Below, piece after piece: positions 31,764-34,162 of a DNA stretch of 34,162 bases (position 1 is its first letter; each line of letters begins with the position of its first letter). Source of the DNA: Xenophilus azovorans DSM 13620 (GTDB lineage Bacteria; Pseudomonadota; Gammaproteobacteria; Burkholderiales; Burkholderiaceae_C); assembly GCF_000745855.1 (NCBI RefSeq), contig NZ_JQKD01000049.1:1-34162 (forward strand), written 5' to 3'. The notes below the pieces were generated by a model, which saw nothing but the letters and a program-made list of their open reading frames with translations, was not told the DNA's origin and made no database searches. The position numbers were made by a program, and so were the translations under genes.

Positions 31764-32072
31764 TCAGGCCTTCTTGCGAGGCTTCACGCGGGTCACGGCC
31801 AGTGCCTGGTCCAGTTCCGAGTCTTCGATCACCCGGCCCGCTTCCAGGTCCGCGAGGCCTTCGAGAGCTCCTTGGGCGAGCACCAGTCCGGCGTGTTCGG
31901 CCTCCAGCGCGTGGTAATAGTCCAGCTTCCGGGCATCGACGAGCGCAACATAGCTCGCGCCGTTTTTCGTCAGCACCTTCTCGCTGCCGCGGCCGACGAC
32001 ATCCTCGGCCAGTTCCGTCAACCTGGCACGAGCTTCACTGATCGGGACAACGTCTGCGGCTCGCACACCCAT
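31764..32072 (-). CDS. Phd/YefM-family antitoxin
   Basis: Antitoxin of 102 residues. The N-terminal DNA-binding part, MGVRAADVVPISEARARLTELAEDVVGRGSEKVLTKNGASYVALVDARKLDYYHALE, is the classic Phd/YefM pattern (ISEAR, helix, then KNG and a VALV strand). The C-terminal part, ending VIEDSELDQALAVTRVKPRKKA, should bind the toxin. The ATG at 32072 is preceded by a weak AAGAAG. The palindromes 10-37 bases upstream are the expected autoregulatory operator. Confidence 0.85.
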   Translation of the reverse strand: MGVRAADVVPISEARARLTELAEDVVGRGSEKVLTKNGASYVALVDARKLDYYHALEAEHAGLVLAQGALEGLADLEAGRVIEDSELDQALAVTRVKPRKKA

Positions 32073-32081
32073 GGTCTTCTT

Positions 32082-32109
32082 CCGTTAAAGAATGCATTAA
32101 CGGTTAATG
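32082..32109 (-). promoter_or_regulatory. Overlapping palindromic operators of the Phd-type antitoxin
   Basis: CCGTTAA (32082-32088) and TTAACGG (32097-32103) form an inverted repeat with an 8-base spacer. CATTAAC (32095-32101) and GTTAATG (32103-32109) form a second, nearly contiguous palindrome around one G. The two share the TTAACGG element, so GTTAA half-sites occur three times. This fits cooperative binding of Phd dimers. Confidence 0.65.
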
Positions 32110-32192
32110 TAATAGTTTCGGACGCCATGGAGTGCACGAGAGCAAGCCCCGGCGTCCCTGACGCGCGGGGCCTGGTTCGGACACGCGAACGT

Positions 32193-32378
32193 TCAGCCGC
32201 CTTCGGCCTCGTGGCGCTTGTCCGCCGGCATCGGCGTGTTGCCGCCGGGCATGCCGCCGCCTTGCGGGTAGCCGCCGGGTTCGGTGCGCTCGCGCGCCTG
32301 CTCGCCCATGTTCTCCGCCAGCTGCTTCATCTGGCCCGACTTCTCCTGCCCCTTCGCATACCACTTGTTCAGGATCTC
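32193..32378 (-). pseudogene. 3' fragment of a small hypothetical gene cut by the IS6 insertion
   Basis: Open frame ending at 32193 with product end ILNKWYAKGQEKSG, then QMKQLAENMGEQARERTEPGG and a Gly/Pro/Met-rich tail. It is followed upstream by the left end of the insertion sequence. If the IS and one copy of the target duplication are removed, this frame continues into the end of ssb, where an overlapping ATG would give a protein of about 68 residues beginning MTTCRSREILNKW. That start is speculative. An internal ATG could still give a 45-residue product. Function unknown. Confidence 0.5.
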
Positions 32379-32386
32379 CCTAGAAC
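32379..32386. repeat. Target-site duplication, left copy
   Basis: CCTAGAAC directly before the left inverted repeat of the insertion sequence. It is identical to 33222-33229. Eight bases is the usual duplication length for IS6-family elements. Confidence 0.9.
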
Positions 32387-33221
32387 GGCTCTGGTGCAAA
32401 TCGTCGCCTCCGGTAGGCTGTGGCTTTCGAACTGAAGGCGGACCGATGGCGCAGAGGCTGCAAAGCATGGACGAACTGTTCAAGGGGCGGCACTTCGAGC
32501 GAGAGATCATCGTCCTGTGCGTTCGCTGGTACCTGCGCTTCAAGCTGAGTCTGCGTGACCTGGTGGAAATGATGGCGGAGCGCGGCCTGGCCTTGGCCCA
32601 CACGACCATCATGCGGTGGGTCCAGCGATTCGTGCCCGAGTTCGAAAAGCGCTGGAACCGTTTCGCCCGCAAGGCCGGTCGCTCATGGCGCGTCGACGAG
32701 ACCTACGTGAAGATCCGCGGCAAGTGGACATATCTCTATCGCGCCGTCGATCGAGAAGGCCAGACCGTCGACTTCCGACTGAGCGCCAACCGCGATGTCA
32801 AAGCTGCCAAGGCGTTCTTTCGCAAGGCGCTGCAGACTCAGGGCCGACCTCCGCTGAGCATCACGCTGGACGGCTACGTCGCCTCGCACCGCGCGGTGCG
32901 TGAGTTGCCCGCGCAGAGCCCTCGCTGGCAAGGCACACGGCTGCGATCGTCGCGATATTTGAACAACATGGTCGAGCAGGACCATCGAGGCGTGAAGTCG
33001 CGCATCAAGCCCATGCTTGGCTTCAAGGTCTTCGATCGCGCGGCGGTGACGATCGCCGGCGTGGAGTTGCTGCATCGCATCCGCAAGGGACAGTTCAACC
33101 TTTGTCGGTTGCACCTCAAAGGCCATGCCGCGCCTGCAATCTGGAACGCGGTGCTTTCGGCCTGACCGGCGCAACGCACACACGACGTCGTTCGCCTGCG
33201 CAGAAAATTCGCACCAGAACC
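32387..33221 (+). mobile_element. IS6-family insertion sequence, complete (835 bp)
   Basis: The left end reads GGCTCTGGTGCAAAT and the right end, on the opposite strand, GGTTCTGGTGCGAAT, so the 15-base terminal repeats differ at two positions. This matches the GG-TCTG-TGCAAA type of IS6/IS26 ends. One transposase gene fills the element, and perfect 8-base direct repeats flank it. All parts look intact, so it may be a recent insertion and possibly still active. Confidence 0.92.
32446..33165 (+). CDS. IS6-family transposase
   Basis: DDE transposase of 239 residues, normal for IS6 elements. The N-terminal zinc-ribbon/HTH-like part starts MDELFKGRHFEREIIVLCVRWYLRFKLSLRDLVEMMAERGL and contains HTTIMRWVQRF. 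The catalytic acids are the Asp in WRVDETYVKIRGKWTYLYRAVD, the Asp in SITLDGYVASHRAV and the Glu in NNMVEQDHRGVKSRIKPMLGFK. The ATG at 32446 is used because it lies inside the element after an AAGGCGGA site. The frame is open further left, but that part lies partly outside the IS. No frameshift or stop is seen. Confidence 0.93.
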   Translation: MAQRLQSMDELFKGRHFEREIIVLCVRWYLRFKLSLRDLVEMMAERGLALAHTTIMRWVQRFVPEFEKRWNRFARKAGRSWRVDETYVKIRGKWTYLYRAVDREGQTVDFRLSANRDVKAAKAFFRKALQTQGRPPLSITLDGYVASHRAVRELPAQSPRWQGTRLRSSRYLNNMVEQDHRGVKSRIKPMLGFKVFDRAAVTIAGVELLHRIRKGQFNLCRLHLKGHAAPAIWNAVLSA

Positions 33222-33229
33222 CCTAGAAC
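33222..33229. repeat. Target-site duplication, right copy (contains ssb stop codon)
   Basis: CCTAGAAC, identical to 32379-32386. The ssb stop codon (complement of CTA, 33223-33225), its last codon (Phe) and the first base of the adjacent proline codon lie inside this duplication. Confidence 0.9.
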
Positions 33230-33618
33230 GGCATGTCGTCATCCCGCTCGCTCGCACCGCCTCCCGGGCCGGCCTCGCTCTCCGCCTTGTCCAGCAGGCC
33301 GATCTTGTCCACGTACACCTCGGTGACGTAGCGGTCCTGGCCGTCCTTGTCCTGCCACCTGCGGGTGCGCAGGTGCCCCTCGACCAGCACGAAGGCGCCC
33401 TTGCGCACGTAGTCCTCGACGATGCGCACCAGACCATCGCCACGGAAGACGAGGTTGTGCCATTCGGTGTGTTCGCGGCGCTCGCCCGACTCTCTGTCCT
33501 TCCAGCGCGCGGTTGTCGCCAGGCGCGCATTCGCCACCCGGCCACCGTCAGGGAACGACTTGATTTCCGGGTCGCGGCCCAGGTTGCCGATCAGTTCCAC
33601 GTAGTTCTTGCTGAACAT
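33223..33618 (-). CDS. ssb: Single-stranded DNA-binding protein, compact form
   Basis: SSB of 131 residues. The OB fold is typical: NYVELIGNLGRDPEIKSFPDGGRVANARLATTARWKDRESGERREHTEWHNLVFRGDGLVRIVEDYVRKGAFVLVEGHLRTRRWQDKDGQDRYVTEVYVD. The linker is only about 20 residues, much shorter than in main chromosomal SSBs (about 170-180 residues in total). It ends in the conserved acidic tip DDDMPF, which recruits repair and replication proteins. The ATG at 33618 with AAGGAAG upstream fixes the start. It may be a second, accessory SSB. An IS element is inserted exactly at its stop codon, but the coding sequence stays intact. Confidence 0.9.
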   Translation of the reverse strand: MFSKNYVELIGNLGRDPEIKSFPDGGRVANARLATTARWKDRESGERREHTEWHNLVFRGDGLVRIVEDYVRKGAFVLVEGHLRTRRWQDKDGQDRYVTEVYVDKIGLLDKAESEAGPGGGASERDDDMPF

Positions 33619-33770
33619 GCTCTTCCTTCCTTGGTGTGACATGCGCCGTATCCCACGGCGCGAGGGTTGCACCCGCTGGTGCCGCCTGCGATCTGTGTCG
33701 CCTGGCATGGGTTGAATTTTATCCATCTGACGCGCGTTTGACAAGTGAAATCGCAGACTTTTGACGTGCG

Positions 33771-34046
33771 TTATGCTTCATTTTGCATCGGCATCACAGA
33801 CACATTTGCGGTCGTGACCACCAATTTCGCGCCCGCGAAAGTGCAGCCGAAGCGGCTCGCGCAAACCTCGTGGCAAACCTCCCTTGTGCGGTCGTCGCAG
33901 GACAGGCCATAGGTGCGTGCGTAGGCGTCCAGCAGCGCATCCAGCGTCTCCGCCTTGCGCAGCGACGCATCAGCATCGAGCCGTTCCACGGCGATCCTGG
34001 CGAACAGCGGCAGGCACTGGTTTCGCTCGGTCTTGATCCTGGCCAT
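33771..34046 (-). CDS. Small hypothetical protein with several cysteines
   Basis: Unrecognised protein of 91 residues, upstream of ssb on the same strand (about 150 bases apart). The ATG at 34046 is preceded by AGGGTAGGGG, an acceptable ribosome-binding site. The N-terminal half is helical and charged (LFARIAVERLDADASLRKAETLDALLDAYARTYGL). The middle has three cysteines, in SCDDRTREVCHEVCASRFGC, plus the last Cys of that segment, a spacing that could bind a metal or form disulphides. There is no signal peptide. The codon pattern is less GC-biased at the C-terminal end. The gene may be real, but no function is claimed. Confidence 0.5.
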   Translation of the reverse strand: MARIKTERNQCLPLFARIAVERLDADASLRKAETLDALLDAYARTYGLSCDDRTREVCHEVCASRFGCTFAGAKLVVTTANVSVMPMQNEA

Positions 34047-34121
34047 CCCCTACCCTTTCCTCAAAGCGCCAACCGGGTTCCAAGATTCCGAGCCCATCAA
34101 CATCTGAGGTTCGGAGGGCAT

Positions 34122-34146
34122 GCGGCAGCCCCGGTGTTGCTGCCGC
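34122..34146. terminator. GC-rich hairpin near window end
   Basis: GCGGCAGC (34122-34129) pairs with GCTGCCGC (34139-34146) around a 9-base loop. No T-run follows on either side, so termination is possible but unproven. Otherwise 34047-34162 holds nothing I can name. Confidence 0.35.
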
Positions 34147-34162
34147 CGTACTTCCTGAGTTC

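Noticed and set aside
32284-32445. Extended N-terminus of the transposase frame
   Set aside because: This part lies partly outside the left inverted repeat and is Cys/Pro/Ser-rich. The transposase proper begins at 32446.
33619-33744. Upstream start for ssb giving 173 residues
   Set aside because: The extra 42 residues do not resemble SSB, and AAGGAAG lies directly before the ATG at 33618, where the OB fold begins.
1-34162. tRNA, rRNA or CRISPR arrays
   Set aside because: I looked for cloverleaf-like segments and regularly spaced repeats, especially in the gene-free parts, and saw none. A covariance-model search would be decisive for small RNAs.

Overview
The window looks like chromosome from a high-GC betaproteobacterium, most likely Burkholderiales and probably Comamonadaceae. 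The reasons are strong G/C bias at third codon positions, three Bug/TctC periplasmic receptors that lack membrane partners, Rieske oxygenase genes with PDR-type reductases, and long open antisense frames typical of such DNA. The assignment is by gene content only.

Layout. (A) 1-~5640: end of an integrated element, visibly less GC-rich than the rest. It holds a tyrosine integrase, a small XRE-like regulator with a palindromic operator plus a partner ORF, a serine recombinase preceded by CTAG-containing repeats, a possible replication-type protein, and a decayed restriction-type nuclease. The nuclease fragment is fused in frame to the last ~55 codons of a LysR gene, which probably marks the element/chromosome boundary. 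(B) 5919-9943: a small catabolic unit made of a LysR regulator, a divergent DHDPS/N-acetylneuraminate-lyase family aldolase, a Bug receptor and a TfdA/TauD-type dioxygenase. A large inverted repeat sits between regulator and operon. (C) 10163-10816: a strong terminator and a DinJ/YafQ toxin-antitoxin pair with a palindromic operator. (D) 11199-30056: a large catabolic region. A TetR regulator diverges from a branched-chain-type ABC transporter (livJ-G-F-H-M order), which is translationally coupled to a Rieske oxygenase and its reductase. After an opposing L-threonate-dehydrogenase-like gene come an SDR, a second reductase/Rieske pair in reverse order and a Bug receptor. Then follow a LysR gene, a divergent Bug receptor, an acyl-CoA dehydrogenase, an ADP-forming acyl-CoA synthetase and an EamA permease. 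(E) 30083-34162: an inverted-repeat element, pncB, a Phd/ParE-type toxin-antitoxin pair with operator, and an IS6-family insertion with an intact 8-bp target duplication exactly at the stop codon of a compact ssb. A small unknown ORF follows.

How the genes may work together. Region D reads as an uptake and degradation island for an aromatic or similar organic acid. The ABC transporter imports the substrate, two Rieske monooxygenase or dioxygenase systems hydroxylate or demethylate it, the SDR and the HIBADH-family enzyme oxidise alcohol intermediates, and the CoA ligase with the acyl-CoA dehydrogenase handles a CoA-bound product. No ring-cleavage dioxygenase is present, so either the substrate is not fully degraded here or the downstream genes lie elsewhere. 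The substrate cannot be read from the sequence.

No rRNA, tRNA or CRISPR array was recognised. I did not find a clearly new molecular system. The most unusual items are the nuclease-LysR chimera, the transporter-coupled double Rieske cluster, and the IS insertion whose target duplication rebuilt the ssb stop codon.
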